Shown here: positions 21,061-32,080 of the stretch, piece by piece
How positions within the stretch are numbered: position 1 is the first letter of the stretch
Layout: each line of letters begins with the position of its first letter
Assembly (NCBI GenBank): GCA_009760855.2
Contig: WPIO01000008.1
Span: 2,951,001 to 3,015,000 of the forward strand
DNA: 64,000 bases
Reading direction: 5' to 3'
Source of the DNA: Cristatella mucedo
Taxonomy: Eukaryota; Bryozoa; Phylactolaemata; Cristatellidae
Program-made: the position numbers and the translations under genes
The notes under the pieces: generated by a model
The model's input: only the letters and a program-made list of their open reading frames with translations
Told to the model about the DNA's origin: nothing
Databases searched by the model: none

Positions 21061-23650
21061 GAATCGTTGCTGAACATTGGGAAGTGTCTGGTGGCATTTT
21101 ACGGGGGCTACTACGTAACGCTATCCCTCGGTCACGGTGCCTTTAGGTAAGCACTTGCTTACGTGATCTGCTGGTAATTGGGTCGACATTTGGCTTCGGT
21201 CTGCAGCTGATGACGAGGACGACCAGCTGTGGTCTCACTCTTTCGTGGGGGCAGGCGACGGATCGGTAGCTTCTTCGTATTTTTTCTTTGTCAGTTATTA
21301 GTGCCGTAAGTGGCTAAGGTTTGACAAAAACCACGGTGTCCATGTGCCTAAGAGGTGTGCGTGAGAGTAGTCATAGCGACTCGCTGAGTTTGACGATCCG
21401 AGGCATGTTACATGGCGTTGGATCTTAGTGTGCTACTGACATTACGGGCTATATTACTTGACAGTACATTAATTCCTGCTGTTCTATTAGTTTTTGTTCT
21501 ATTAGCTTTTGTTCAAATGGTGAATTGCTAAAATCAAGTAGATTAGAAAAAAGAGCTGCATCTGAACATGTAAAGCATTGGTAACATTTAAAGCCTGGCA
21601 TTGCTTAGTGGACATCGCCTTGGGGTTGAGCTGTGAATCATCCCGGCTGTTGTGGTACGTGAGAAGCAGTACCTGGTGGCGTAGTCGCTTGGAAGCCTCT
21701 TGCTGCTGCTTCCCTATAAACTTGTATGTACAGGTATGTAGGTAAACCTTCAGCCTGATTTCTGTCGTGCTAAAAATCCCAAAGAGATATCGTATAGCTA
21801 TAGAGACTAAAGATTACATCGTATCACTCTGAAAGTGATGAATCCCGCTGCCTCCGAAACTGGAGGCAAGATTAAAGACCAACTCACTCATTTCTAATGC
21901 GACAATAGTACTGTGTGTGCTTGCTTTACTTAGCTTTCCAGGTATCAATACAAGTACTGTGCTTGTTTAGATCATCATTACCTTTCGATGGAGCAGGTCC
22001 ATTTAACATTTCAAAATGGATTCCTGTTTGCTGTGCCGTGGACCTCATAACAGATGGCGACTTCCCAAAATGCTGCATCTATGGAACACAGGAGAAAGGT
22101 CAGTGAGGTGCAGGCTGTTAGCTTTGTAACATCCACCTAGATCTTGACAGGCATTGTTCTACCGCTGTCAGTCTGGGCTTTTCTCTAATTGTGCTTGTGA
22201 TGCCTGGTTCTCATACTACCATTAGCAAAATAATTGGGCAGCATATCATTATGTGTTAAAGCTGCAGCACGTTTTAGTTGCACGAGAGTACTTAGCAGTG
22301 CTCTTGGTGACCTTTGTGGGGTGCGTGTCCTAGTGGACTATAAAAGTGACCTCATGTTAGTTAGCATGCGAAAGGAGCCACATTGCCAGCGAAGTACTTT
22401 TTCCTAGCACTGTCCTAGCCCAGACAAAGAGATGTTCATGGATTTATTTATATTATGGTAAATTTTGGACTAATAAGACTTTGAATTATAATATGCGATG
22501 TTTTATTAGGTAGAACAGTAAGTCAAAATTTGCTTCTCCTGATAGGATCAGTGGCTGCTGTCCATGTTCGACTTGATTTATTATCCAAGATGTTCAGTAG
22601 TAGCTCTTGCTGCATGGACTAGTATACTTTACTTCTGCATTTCAAAATAAGAATGGGATTTACTTTAAACTATCTATTAGATCAGAGAGGAGACTTGTAT
22701 ATGACTAACCGGATTGGTGTTTTTGCAGTCATTGCAGTGCATCTGTTAGGGGTATGCCTTGCCATTGAGGCTTATTGACAATGTTATTAGTAAGGCTGGC
22801 TATTGTAGTAGAAAACTCCGTACGGCTGGTATAAATAGTTGCTGAGAGTATTTGCAGTTTTCTAATCATAGCTATGCAGACAATCCTTTATTAGTTGTCA
22901 TACTGTGTTGAAGATGTGACGTTTTTGCCCTGCCACGATCTCTCAGCGTGAGTTAACATAAAAAATGGGTTTACACACCGGACCTTTAAAGGTCTGCTGG
23001 TGCGCAGCATGGTCCGTACAAGTATACCCGACTATTTTGCATGACTTCGTGAGCTCTGCGCCGACTTATTGTAGTGTCGCAGACGATGAACATTATGGGT
23101 ATTATCCAGCTTTACTTTATCGATGAGCAGAGTACTTTGTGAAACCGCTGCTCGACGTAATTCACTGGTTATGTAGACGTATGCTCATCATCGTATGTCA
23201 TCTTGGACGATTCTAGTTAATCTCATCGGTCTTGTGGGTGCTTATGCAGTCCTTGGCTTGGTGATGATGACACTGGTCAAGAGCCGACTATGGGACTACG
23301 CCTCAACCATTGCTGTCTTTCATGTCATTCTCTGCATGATTGGTAAGCTGCTTTGCATCCAATAGTGCATTTCGTGCTTTTCGTGCATTTCATGCTTTTC
23401 GTGGCCACTCGCAAATCGTATGCTTTTTAACGGCTTACAAGCTGTTTTGCTTTCAGTGACAAGGCAATCACTCTCCAATTGGCTGTGGTGGATATCGCAG
23501 GGTATGTGTTGGTTATTTTTTGCTGTTTTCCCATGCTCATATTGGGCTATCATACTGTGTCACTTGTATATAGTAGTCAGGTGCATAATCTGTTTGAGGT
23601 CAGAATCCGGTTCAGGGAATGTGAGCTTGCTCTGCATATATTATTGTTGA
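21061..23650 (+). CDS. TMEM244/SYS1-like small multi-pass membrane protein, four exons, 5' partial
   Basis: Exons 21061-21146, 21971-22098, 23217-23342 and 23457-23650 join in matching phases (2, 1, 1), with donors AG|GTAAGC, AAAG|GTCAGT and G|GTAAGC. The first encodes a helix ending FYGGYYVTLSLGHGAF, which resembles the FYTVYYVSLSMG segment of human TMEM244 (from memory). The third has a hydrophobic helix followed by LWDYASTIAVFHVILCMI, matching the family's WDYA..(I/L)H signature. The fourth starts SNWLWWISQG, like the family's ..SHWWAALG, and runs into a last helix. SYS1-family proteins sit in the Golgi and act in vesicle trafficking; that role is inferred. The loop encoded by 22010-22098 is about 20 residues longer than in TMEM244, so that exon's 3' end may be wrong. 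The C-terminus is also unsure, because a strong GTATGT donor follows ..WWISQ. The initiating exon is missing. Confidence 0.65.
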
Positions 23651-23815
23651 TTGATTTATTGATGTTGCTGCATTTTAGATATGAGAGTAAAAAATATTTG
23701 AGCTGTAGCCATGATGCAGCAAAATGCCCGGAGGTGGTAAATAGAAACTGAAAAAGAATGAGAGAGAGGTGAGATGAGAAAGATAGCCAGAAATGGAGAG
23801 ATAGATTAAAACAGG

Positions 23816-23835
23816 CAGAGAGAGAGAGAGAGAGT

Positions 23836-23908
<73 letters not shown>
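23816..23908. repeat. (GA)n microsatellite
   Basis: About 90 bp of nearly pure GA. The long Ser/Leu (or Arg/Glu) open frames across it are translation artefacts. Confidence 0.98.
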
Positions 23909-23909
<1 letters not shown>

Positions 23910-23959
23910 CCTTGAACAAATGAGTAGGTAGAAATCATGAACTAAGAAAAGAAGGAGGG

Positions 23960-24800
23960 AGGAAGTGGTCGGCGGGTCATAGGAGTGAGTACAGCAAAAA
24001 ATCAGACAACGCCAGAGGCCATACGAGGTCCTTATCTCGTTGGCCACAGTAAATAACCGTGGACTGAAAGATTTTAATTCAAACCTGGCAGTTCTGCTTA
24101 CTGAAAGCTTTCGGATCTGCGTCTAGATGAATGGATTGGCACACTCACTGAGCATGAGATCGATGATAAATTGCCCATAAAGATGACTCTTAAAAGTTAG
24201 ACTGTGTATTGAGTGGTTGGACTCAACGATAAGTCGCTTTGTTTATTTTTTTAGGTGTCTCATTATTCACGAGCATCGCACTGAGTGAAATAATACTCTT
24301 TTGCTTGAACGAAAGTAAGGGGAAGATTTCTTCGACGTCACCTATATAGCTGAGCTGTGCAATTATTTACTTCATCTATTACCTGGCTATTTGGTGCTTT
24401 GAAAAAGCAATTTTAGTCCTGATGACGTCGACTATGGGATGTTCATTCGACCTGCTGAGGTGTTATGTTGTGCTACCATGGAATGTTCTAGTTGCTCTCC
24501 GCTGCCTGACCGCAGCCTTATCGCCCAGAGCTTCGACACGTTGTCTCGAATGTTCCAGCTATTTCTTGGTAGATTACCAAGATGCGTTAAGGCACACAAA
24601 CGTTAGCGTAAGCCAAGCAGATCCTGTGAGAAATGCTGGCCAACTACCGTGAATTTGCTGACTCGGTGACAGACCCGATGGCATGCTAATGATTATAAAT
24701 CACTGTGCAAGCCAAGAGCAGTGCATGGCGCGGGAAGTCACGAAGTGAGAGAGGCAGCGGAGAGGCGTTACAGACGAGCAAGTGTCTAGTGAAAGGAAAG

Positions 24801-24837
<37 letters not shown>

Positions 24838-25480
24838 TGAGTTGAACAGAACAAAAGGGAAACAAGGAGAGAAATATCTCGGGGAAGCAGCACCGTGCTG
24901 CCACGTGTGAGTGGCCGGAGGCTGAGTGGGGCGTGGCCACTTGCCACTTCCGGTAAATATCATACTCTCTCCTGCTCTCCTCTCGGAGCTGCCAAGAATT
25001 CGCGTGGTGGTGGCCATATCATGCTGCTGCTGCGATATCGTGCTGCTCCTGCTGCATGCTTGCGTGGTCGATCCATTGCTGAGATACTCGTTACCATGCT
25101 AATTAATACCAGCAGTGCGATCTGGTTCTTGACTTTCTGCTTCCGTATTGGTCATGCGATAAACATCATACCCGGCCAAATGATGGCCATTAAGCCGTAT
25201 GAGAATCTGATGCAGCTCCATTTCCGTGCATAGATGTCGTTCTTCAGTGCTGTATCTGTAAGCAGACACAAATGATCTGTATGGATGTGAGCAGCGTTTT
25301 CTGCAGTCAATTCAGTCATGTCAAACTTTTTCTGTCGATCAAGGAATTGTGAATGGTAGATTTTTTTGTTATTCCACACTTCTAACGTTTAAACATGCAG
25401 GCATCATTTATTGGCTTCCATATGATTAAAAAACTATTGATAGCCTGCTGGTCTCGGCTTAACAACAGGCCTGAAGGTTT
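23960..25480. other. Non-coding stretch with a (CAG)n tract
   Basis: (CAG)10 lies at 24804-24835. Open frames at 24895-25233 (plus) and 25152-25379 (minus) have some hydrophobic content but no recognisable family or splice partners. Confidence 0.5.
24804..24835. repeat. (CAG)n trinucleotide repeat
   Basis: About ten CAG/GCA units. No supported ORF runs through it. Confidence 0.97.
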
Positions 25481-25627
25481 CTGTTGTCGACTTCACAGGA
25501 GACCAGAGGGCTTAAGTCTGCGATGGATTCGTGCTATATCCGTGGAGCACCATTTGCAAATGCTGAGTACTTGAACTGTCAGGCGCTAAAACCTACCAAG
25601 TATTATTGTAGCAATAGCGAGAAGGAT

Positions 25628-26085
25628 ATGCCACCGACCTTCAGGCTTGCCACAGCTTGGTTCCTTCATACCTAGCTGAACTGCTGCACTAGGTTCAGCC
25701 TCGTGTCCTCAGGTCCTCTATGGATAATGATTTAGCTGTTCCCTTCCGATACTTAAAGACCGTTGGCGACAGAAGCTTTTGGTCTTCAGGTCCTAGACTG
25801 TATCCACAATTCTTACGAAATGACGTTATTGTCCTGCTGCTGACTTGGGCACATCCTTTGCAGCCGTTCTGAGCTACTACTTTCGTGCTGCTCACTTCCT
25901 CGACTGCTCTCTCCTGACTCTGCTATGCTTCTCACTTTCTCTAATTTTAGGGAGACAAAGCGTGTCGGCTACCGAATGCGTACTAAAGCCGCGTAGGCTT
26001 TTGAGTGCTTTATATAAAATTCTCCTTCGTAGCACCCACTTAGTCTTTGTCGGAAATAAACTACATTACATTGAATCCAGGACAT
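25628..26085 (+). repeat. LINE (family LINE-C) 3' relic
   Basis: Matches 47400-47860: CTTGGTTCCTTC(A/G)TACCTAGCTG, AAGACCGTTGGCGACAGAAGC, then the ..CGTGTCGGCTACCGAATGCGTAC.. terminal region. Several indels; not functional. Confidence 0.8.
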
Positions 26086-26338
26086 CTTAATCCAGAGGCA
26101 TGAATATAGTAAGCTTACTCATTTCGACTGTCGACAAGTGACCGAACAGCTATGTGAGCTGACGAAGGTTTGAGGTTTATTCGGGAATTCTTCGTGGTGA
26201 TTAAATTTTTCTTGTGTATAGTCGCTCTGCGATGCCCGTTGTTTATGACTGGTACTTGTTTAATGAATTCGATCGTTGGATTTTGCATCGAAATCATGAT
26301 GATCAGTCCTTGACTGCAACAGGCACTGTTGCACATAT

Positions 26339-26470
26339 ACAATAATAGCAATAATAAATCTTGCATAGCGCCCTAAGAGAACCATATAGTTGTTCAGGCG
26401 CTTCATAACTAGCTATAAATACAGCGAGCAACATCTTTGGTGGCACATTAATGCGAGACTGCCTAGTGGT
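26339..26470 (-). repeat. SINE-B copy, minus strand
   Basis: AATAATA tail, then CATAGCGCCCTAAGAGAACC..TTCAGGCGCTTCATA (the shared hairpin end), then a decayed tRNA-like head ending TGCCTAGTGGTTA. Confidence 0.65.
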
Positions 26471-26567
26471 TACGAAATGCGTCTTAATGTGGTGCCGCAA
26501 ATCACTTTATTATATTGTATTATATTATTATTTATTATACCTTCCATCAGAGCAACCAGAGTGTAGA

Positions 26568-26765
26568 TGATAATAATAATAATGCACTTGATAAAGCGCA
26601 GAGAACTTAATCTCTTTCTAGGCGCTTTACATTTGCTGCAAAGTAAAAGGCAATGGAATGGTAAGTAAAATCATGCTTGAAAAACAAACAAAAATGAATA
26701 ATATGGTTAGGGGTGACATGCAAAGGGTCAGCATGCAAATGTGGTTAGTGGCAGCATGCTCTTAA
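26568..26765 (-). repeat. LINE-A 3' end, minus strand
   Basis: (AAT)n, then GCACTTGATAAAGCG..AGAACTTAATCTCTTTCTAGGCGCTTTACATT in pieces, then the 3' UTR motifs ATGGTTAGGGGTGACATGC and AGCATGCAAATGTGGTTAG. 5'-truncated. Confidence 0.85.
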
Positions 26766-26925
26766 TTGTGTGGATGTAAGTTAAGTAACTGCTGAGATTT
26801 AAGTAAGCTAGTCCGAACAAATAATTAAAAGGGACAATGGCGATGGACGGTGACAGTCTAATTCAATTACATATTTCTCAGTACTTGTATAGCTAAGTAT
26901 GCGACATAAAAATGGAACATTATAT

Positions 26926-26966
26926 ATATGGATATATATAGATATATATATATATATATATATATA
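26926..26966. repeat. (TA)n microsatellite
   Basis: TATATA tract interrupted by GGATATATATAGA. Confidence 0.95.
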
Positions 26967-27244
26967 AGGATGTACCTGCACATATACTCTACGTATTTAA
27001 TTTTACATTTAATCTAACGGCATGTAGGTTTTAGGTATCTGTAAACAGTGGCAGAGCCAGAAGGTGGGCAGGAGGTATTTGCCCCCCTCCCAGTTTGGGG
27101 GCAGGGATCTGGGCCACCCCTATACATACGTCCGGACTACAGGCCACCAAAGATGAAATTATGACCTACTTTGCTTAAGAGCAACAGCCGAGTTATCATA
27201 GTGTTTTATACTTTTTGCATACATTTGCTGTATACATTTTATGT

Positions 27245-28056
27245 TCCAAAGTGACCTTTCGTTAGATGACCACATCGACTCCACAATCAATCAAGTCTGC
27301 CTACTTTCAGTTACTTAACATTGCTAAAATTAGGGCTTGTTTAGATAGGGATACCACATCTAAGTTGGTCCGTGCATTTGTGACATCCCGTCTTGACTTC
27401 TGTAACTCACTGCTTGCTGGCCTACCGGCCTGTGCCATCAGGCGCTTACAGCTGGTGCAAAACTATGCAGCTAGGCTTGTCTGACGTGAGCGTCGATCTT
27501 CACTGGCTACCAGTCATGCAACGGATCGACTTCAAAGTTTTTGTCACTCACTTTTAGGCCCTTTCATTCTTTGGCTCTAGCCTACCAATCAGATGTACTC
27601 CCCCACCAGGCCAAGAATCGTACCACCCGCTTTTCGGAAACTAACTGTATACTCATACCTCGTACAAACCTCAAATCCTTTGGAGACCGTGCATTCAGTT
27701 TGAATGTTCTCAAAGCCTGGAACTCACTCCCGACTTGCGTCACAACATTCCCTGACTTGACCACATTTAAAAAGAAATTAAGAACGCACCTATTTATCGC
27801 AGCATTTAGTGGGTCCATGTGATTCGTTTTTTATGTGCTTATGCGTGCTGGATGACACTGTGCATGCTGCGTCTAACCACAATTGCATGCTGACCCTGTG
27901 CATGTCACCCCTAATCATGTCATTCATGTTGTTTGTCAAGCATGATACCACTCGCCATTCGATCGTGTTTCCTTTGCAGCAAATGTAAAGCGCCTAGAAA
28001 GAGATTGAGTTCTTAGAGGGCGCATTATCAATTGTAGTAGTATTATTATTACTTTT
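27245..28056 (+). repeat. LINE-A copy: reverse-transcriptase C-terminal end plus 3' UTR
   Basis: Nucleotide match to the antisense of 52000-52850. The frame at 27266-27484 gives ACLDRDTTSKLVRAFVTSR and the frame at 27541-27822 gives SFGDRAFSLNVLKAWNSLP, so the coding segment is broken by a stop and a short deletion near 27480-27540. It ends with the hairpin and (ATT)n. Confidence 0.9.
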
Positions 28057-28468
28057 TCATTAGTTTCTGGTCTTACCTCTACTTAAAAATCTTGCTCCCC
28101 CTAGTTGAAAATTCTGGATCCAACTCCATCTGTAACTGTATATTACATCCATTTAGGGGAACGTCTCTTCCTAGAATACGAAGAGTCTGCAAAAGATGCA
28201 GTTTTTTAGTGTGCTTTGCAAATGTCTATTATTTTTATTGTGACAGACTCGTGCCGATAAAGTCTTCTATTATTGGGAGTTTACCGAATGTTAATCATAT
28301 TAACTACCGAAACTGCTATGAAATCTTCAACAAACAGCACATCCAGCCAGTATGAGGGGCACAATGGCCAACGTGGTTTACCTTAATATCACAGCCGCTA
28401 GTGAACGGAAAAGTTGTGCACTTAAGAAACGACCCTTAAAAGTAGCAGGAGCTCATGCAGCGAAGATA

Positions 28469-29110
28469 GTAATAATTACATTAATAATAAGTCTGCATAT
28501 ATAGCACTTCAGAGAACACAATTTCTATCCGGGCGCTTTACAACTCTCTGCTAGAGAAGATAACGTGCTTAGGCAAGCATGCAGAAGCACACACACACAA
28601 ACTAAATTCCGCTGGTTAGCCATGACTTCCGGTTAGTAGCACTAAGTTGTGCACAGTTAAGCAAAGCAGTCGCTTAAGAAGGCACGTCTACAGAGGCGCT
28701 GTACTAAAGTACACTCCAGTGTTTCCCTTGATCCTCCTCACGAGTCTCGCGGTTTCGTGGCTCACAACCACACATTCACTCGGACAGAGCAAAGGCTGCA
28801 TTGAGGAACAGGTAGGCTTTCAGCTTCTTTCAGAAGGTCGCAAAATCAGATGACGCGACATCAGGCGGTATTGAGTTCCAGGCTTTGTGAGCAAATTGAC
28901 AAAAAGCAAGGACTCCGATGGATTTGAAATTAGATATTGTGCGACGGTACGGCCTAAGTAAGCGCAGAAAATGTGTCCACGGCGTCTCATCAGTCGGTTA
29001 AGTACAGATCTTCGGAGGTCGGCAGGATTACTATCTCCTGGCCTGAGAGAGCTGAGCGTGAAAGGATGCAGGCGATCGAGCTTCTTTATTTGGCTCTCAC
29101 TCGCCTTTTT
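28469..29110 (-). repeat. LINE-B 3' half, minus strand
   Basis: (AAT)-type tail, CTTCAGAGAACACAATTTCTATCC..GGGCGCTTTACAACTCTCTGC, then an antisense segment equivalent to the LINE C-terminal AWNS(L/I)P region (GGTATTGAGTTCCAGGCTTTG near 28868). It is a related but distinct family whose 3' hairpin has diverged. Confidence 0.75.
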
Positions 29111-29747
29111 AACACGAACTATTTGAAAACCACTTTAAACGTGATGATTTAATACAGATTGCGAGTATTTAGCATGTTGCACTCGCTTCCCAAGTTTCCC
29201 TGCTGCGCAGTTTGAGGCTGGCTGTCACGCGCTGCCTTGATCGTTTCTCGCTTCTATGACTTGGCGTATGCGCGCGCTGCTACACACGAGGCTGACGTTG
29301 AATAACAACTCCGGAGGCATTCCCGAGTAAGCGCTATTTGCTGCTGCAGATTTTCTGGCTCCGCCAACAGCCGCCGTCAAGGCGGTCAGCGGAATCTCTC
29401 GCTTTATTCCGACGCCATTACATTAGACGCGATCCAAAGCGAATCAAAAGAGTGGGTTAATGTTAGCGTTGCGTTCAGCCATTGCTACTGCGGACGCATG
29501 TACGCCGAAGGGTTCTGTTAATTTTTACGTTCTTGCCGATTGTCGGGATAAAGTAGCACTTGCAGCGACCCGACATACACGCGTATTTAGTGCGCGCCTT
29601 TGTCCAAATCTCGGAAGCCGGAAGAGCCTGGGTAGCATACGTTTTAAAGCAAGTAAGAGGACGCGATTGGCGGGCACGATTGCAGCCGGCTGCACAGGCT
29701 GAAATCAGTCGGATTGTCGCAACTGTATGCTGCCCAAAGTATCAGAT

Positions 29748-29855
29748 ACCACTAACCATTCAACCACGCTTTCTTTGCGGCATATGTAAGTGCCTAGAAA
29801 GAGATTTCGTTCTCCGAGGGCGCTATACAAATATAGTAATATTATTATCATTACT
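29748..29855 (+). repeat. LINE-A 3' tail variant
   Basis: TAAGTGCCTAGAAAGAGATT..GTTCTCCGAGGGCGCTATAC, then (ATT)n. Confidence 0.75.
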
Positions 29856-31437
29856 GTTATCCCCGGATGCTTACGACCTGTCTTTCTTGTTGCACCAAGC
29901 TTTGGAAGCAGGATAGTAAAAGACATGCGTTCGGTGATTCTGCACATTGCTGCAGTTCATTTTGTAATGTTATTTTGTATTATTATATTATTATTATTAC
30001 TATTATTGTTGTTATGTAATATTATGCCCGAATCCTGCCCCGCAGTGGTGCACCTCCTTCTGACCTTCAGCATTATATGTGCACCGGCCGGGCTGGATGC
30101 CTCGACTCGATTTGCTAGCCGAAGGCTTTGGGGATTCGGGTGAAATTTCTCGAAAGGCAGGACGCAACCCAGGCTGGAGGGCGTCGAGGAGAGTTTTTTT
30201 CGCGCGTGTAAGAATTCTACACCTACGAAGTCTCCCTACCCACCATAGCTACCGACGTTTTTTCAGCTTGGGTGGCAGGTGACCAAGAGCAAGCAGTTCA
30301 TTGGAAATGGGTGCATCTAGCGCTGGTAATGAATGTCTCGTCGCACTGCAAGGTGACTTATGGTCAAGGTCACTTAAGCGTAAGTCGCGACGATGGACTC
30401 TCACTTGCCAGCAGCCTACATCAGAGCTGGCGTCATTGCCTTCCTCGATTTCCACACAGAATGTATTAACCTAATGTATTTTAACCTAATGTATCTCCGT
30501 CACTGTAACTCCACAAACACACAAACCACAAAGACCGTGGGTGTTACGCAGGAGAGTTTTGTATAGCGCACTCACAGCCTAAGCGGCTTTCGGTACGCAT
30601 TCGGTAGCCAACAGACTTCGTCTCACGCAACAAAGAGAAAGTTGGAAGCATAGCAGAGTCAGGAGAGCAGTTGAGATTGTGAGGCGGCATGGAAGCATGA
30701 AAACTTTGGCCGCATCGATAGAAAGAAAGTGCTACACAATTTTCTTTGCACCACTTAACAAGATCTTTCACAGGTCTTTTTTGTCCGATTGATGACGGAT
30801 TGATCCGATTGATGACGATTGATGACGGATTGAAGCAATCTTGGTCAGTTTCCACTAACCAACGAGTTGTCTTCTTCATTGCGCTCAGAAAAAAGAAAGC
30901 CCTCGTCTCTCTCGTCTGGCTAAAGGCCGCAGGATGCACGGATTGAGTGCTTCCAGGGAAACGCGTCCATCTTACCGATCCAGCAGCCGGTAGATGAATG
31001 AAGCTACTGCAAATCGGCGTCTGTGAGAAGCTCACTATGGGCGTGGCGGTGAGGCGCGCGACGTGGAAGGAGCAGCGAGTCAACCTATTTACTGATACAG
31101 CAACTCCAATTTGTGGCTCCCGGGGGCAATGTGAGGCGGATGAATGCGGCAGTAGTCGTGTTATACGGTGAATATATTTCTGCGTAAAAAAAGTGGTGCC
31201 GCGAGTATAACTAACTTCAACGTCTACAACCTGTACATGAACGGAATTTTGTTTATTTATCATTAAGAGCCAATTCGGAGTTACCGTAGACACTCGCGAC
31301 GGCGCGTCGGTATTCGTTATGCACTGTCATGTATCGGCGGTACGCCGCCTATCGGCGTATCATCGCCTATCGGCGGCGCACGTTGCGGGCATAGGGCGTA
31401 CGTAACTCTGCGAGCTGAGCAGGACCGTATCCTGCCA
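29856..31437. other. Non-coding region with a LINE-C end
   Basis: A 249-codon minus-strand frame (30544-31293) is open but overlaps the LINE-C relic at 30480-30690 and short GATTGATGACG repeats near 30785-30830. I see no gene. Confidence 0.5.
30480..30690 (-). repeat. LINE-C 3' end, minus strand
   Basis: Reverse complement of 47670-47850 (GGAGAGTTTTGTATAGCG.., GGTACGCATTCGGTAGCCAAC, AGCATAGCAGAGTCAGGAGAG). Short repeats TTAACCTAATGTAT lie at the 3' end. Confidence 0.85.
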
Positions 31438-31572
31438 ATGACCGCGTCCCCGCTGCTGCGGCGGCGGCGGCCGAGCAGCGGCGGCGCAGGCGGAGGAGGA
31501 GAGGCCTCTGACGACGCTCCGTCCGCCGAGGACGCCGAGCTGTGCAATCGATTTCAGCTTCCGTACACTTGA
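31438..31572 (+). CDS. Candidate small GC-rich ORF or first exon (44 codons), unrecognised
   Basis: ATG at 31438 opens MTASPLLRRRRPSSGGAGGG and continues through an acidic stretch to ..ELCNRFQLPYT-stop at 31572. It lies in a CpG-dense spot (31320-31690), the profile of a first coding exon, but I found no downstream exon to join it to. Random occurrence in GC-rich DNA is a real alternative. Confidence 0.25.
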   Translation: MTASPLLRRRRPSSGGAGGGGEASDDAPSAEDAELCNRFQLPYT

Positions 31573-31844
31573 GACACCGGCTGCGACAGTTCCGTGCGTA
31601 CCGGAGCCGAGCGGCGGCGGCGGCTGCAGTTGGCGGAGGGTAGGGAAGGAGGTGGGTGGGGTGAAGCCAGCCGCAGCGCTGCTCAGCGAGCGCTGTGGCG
31701 GTGGTGGTTTCGTTTATTTGCGGTCACTTCTGCGTTGTTTGCGGACTACTTGAGCTCGAGGTAGCTCGTCTGGTGGGCTGGCTGCCTGGGTGTTGTCCGG
31801 CTTGCTTCCGGTGGCGTGCGAGCGGCAGTCTCCTCATCCGCCCT

Positions 31845-31945
31845 CGCATCAGCCCTGCTTTCTACGCAGCATCTGTAAAGTGCCCAGATAGAGATTCGGT
31901 TCTCTGCGGGCGCTATATAAATGGATTATTATTATTACTATTATG
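31845..31945 (+). repeat. LINE/SINE hairpin tail
   Basis: GTAAAGTGCCCAGATAGAGATTCGG.., TTCTCTGCGGGCGCTATATAAA, then (TTA)n. Confidence 0.75.
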
Positions 31946-31989
31946 AAATCCTTAGAGATTCTCATAGCGTCAAATAGAATAGAATGAAA

Positions 31990-32080
31990 TGGACTAATTA
32001 AATATCCTGCCGCCACCGGCAGTTTAATCCACGACCTCCCGACTCCAAAGAGCCGTACCGGCTCAGCCATTAGTATCGAC
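31990..32080 (-). repeat. Degraded tRNA-like SINE head, minus strand
   Basis: The minus strand reads TAATGGCTGAGCCGGTACGG (A-box-like), then GGAGGTCGTGGATTAAACTG (decayed B box). Confidence 0.5.

Noticed and set aside
23577-24047. Long Ser/Leu-rich frames on the minus strand
   Set aside because: Translation of the (GA)n microsatellite; no non-repeat coding support.
30544-31293. 249-codon minus-strand frame
   Set aside because: Its 3' third is a LINE-C fragment, and the rest has no recognisable domain, start context or splice partners.
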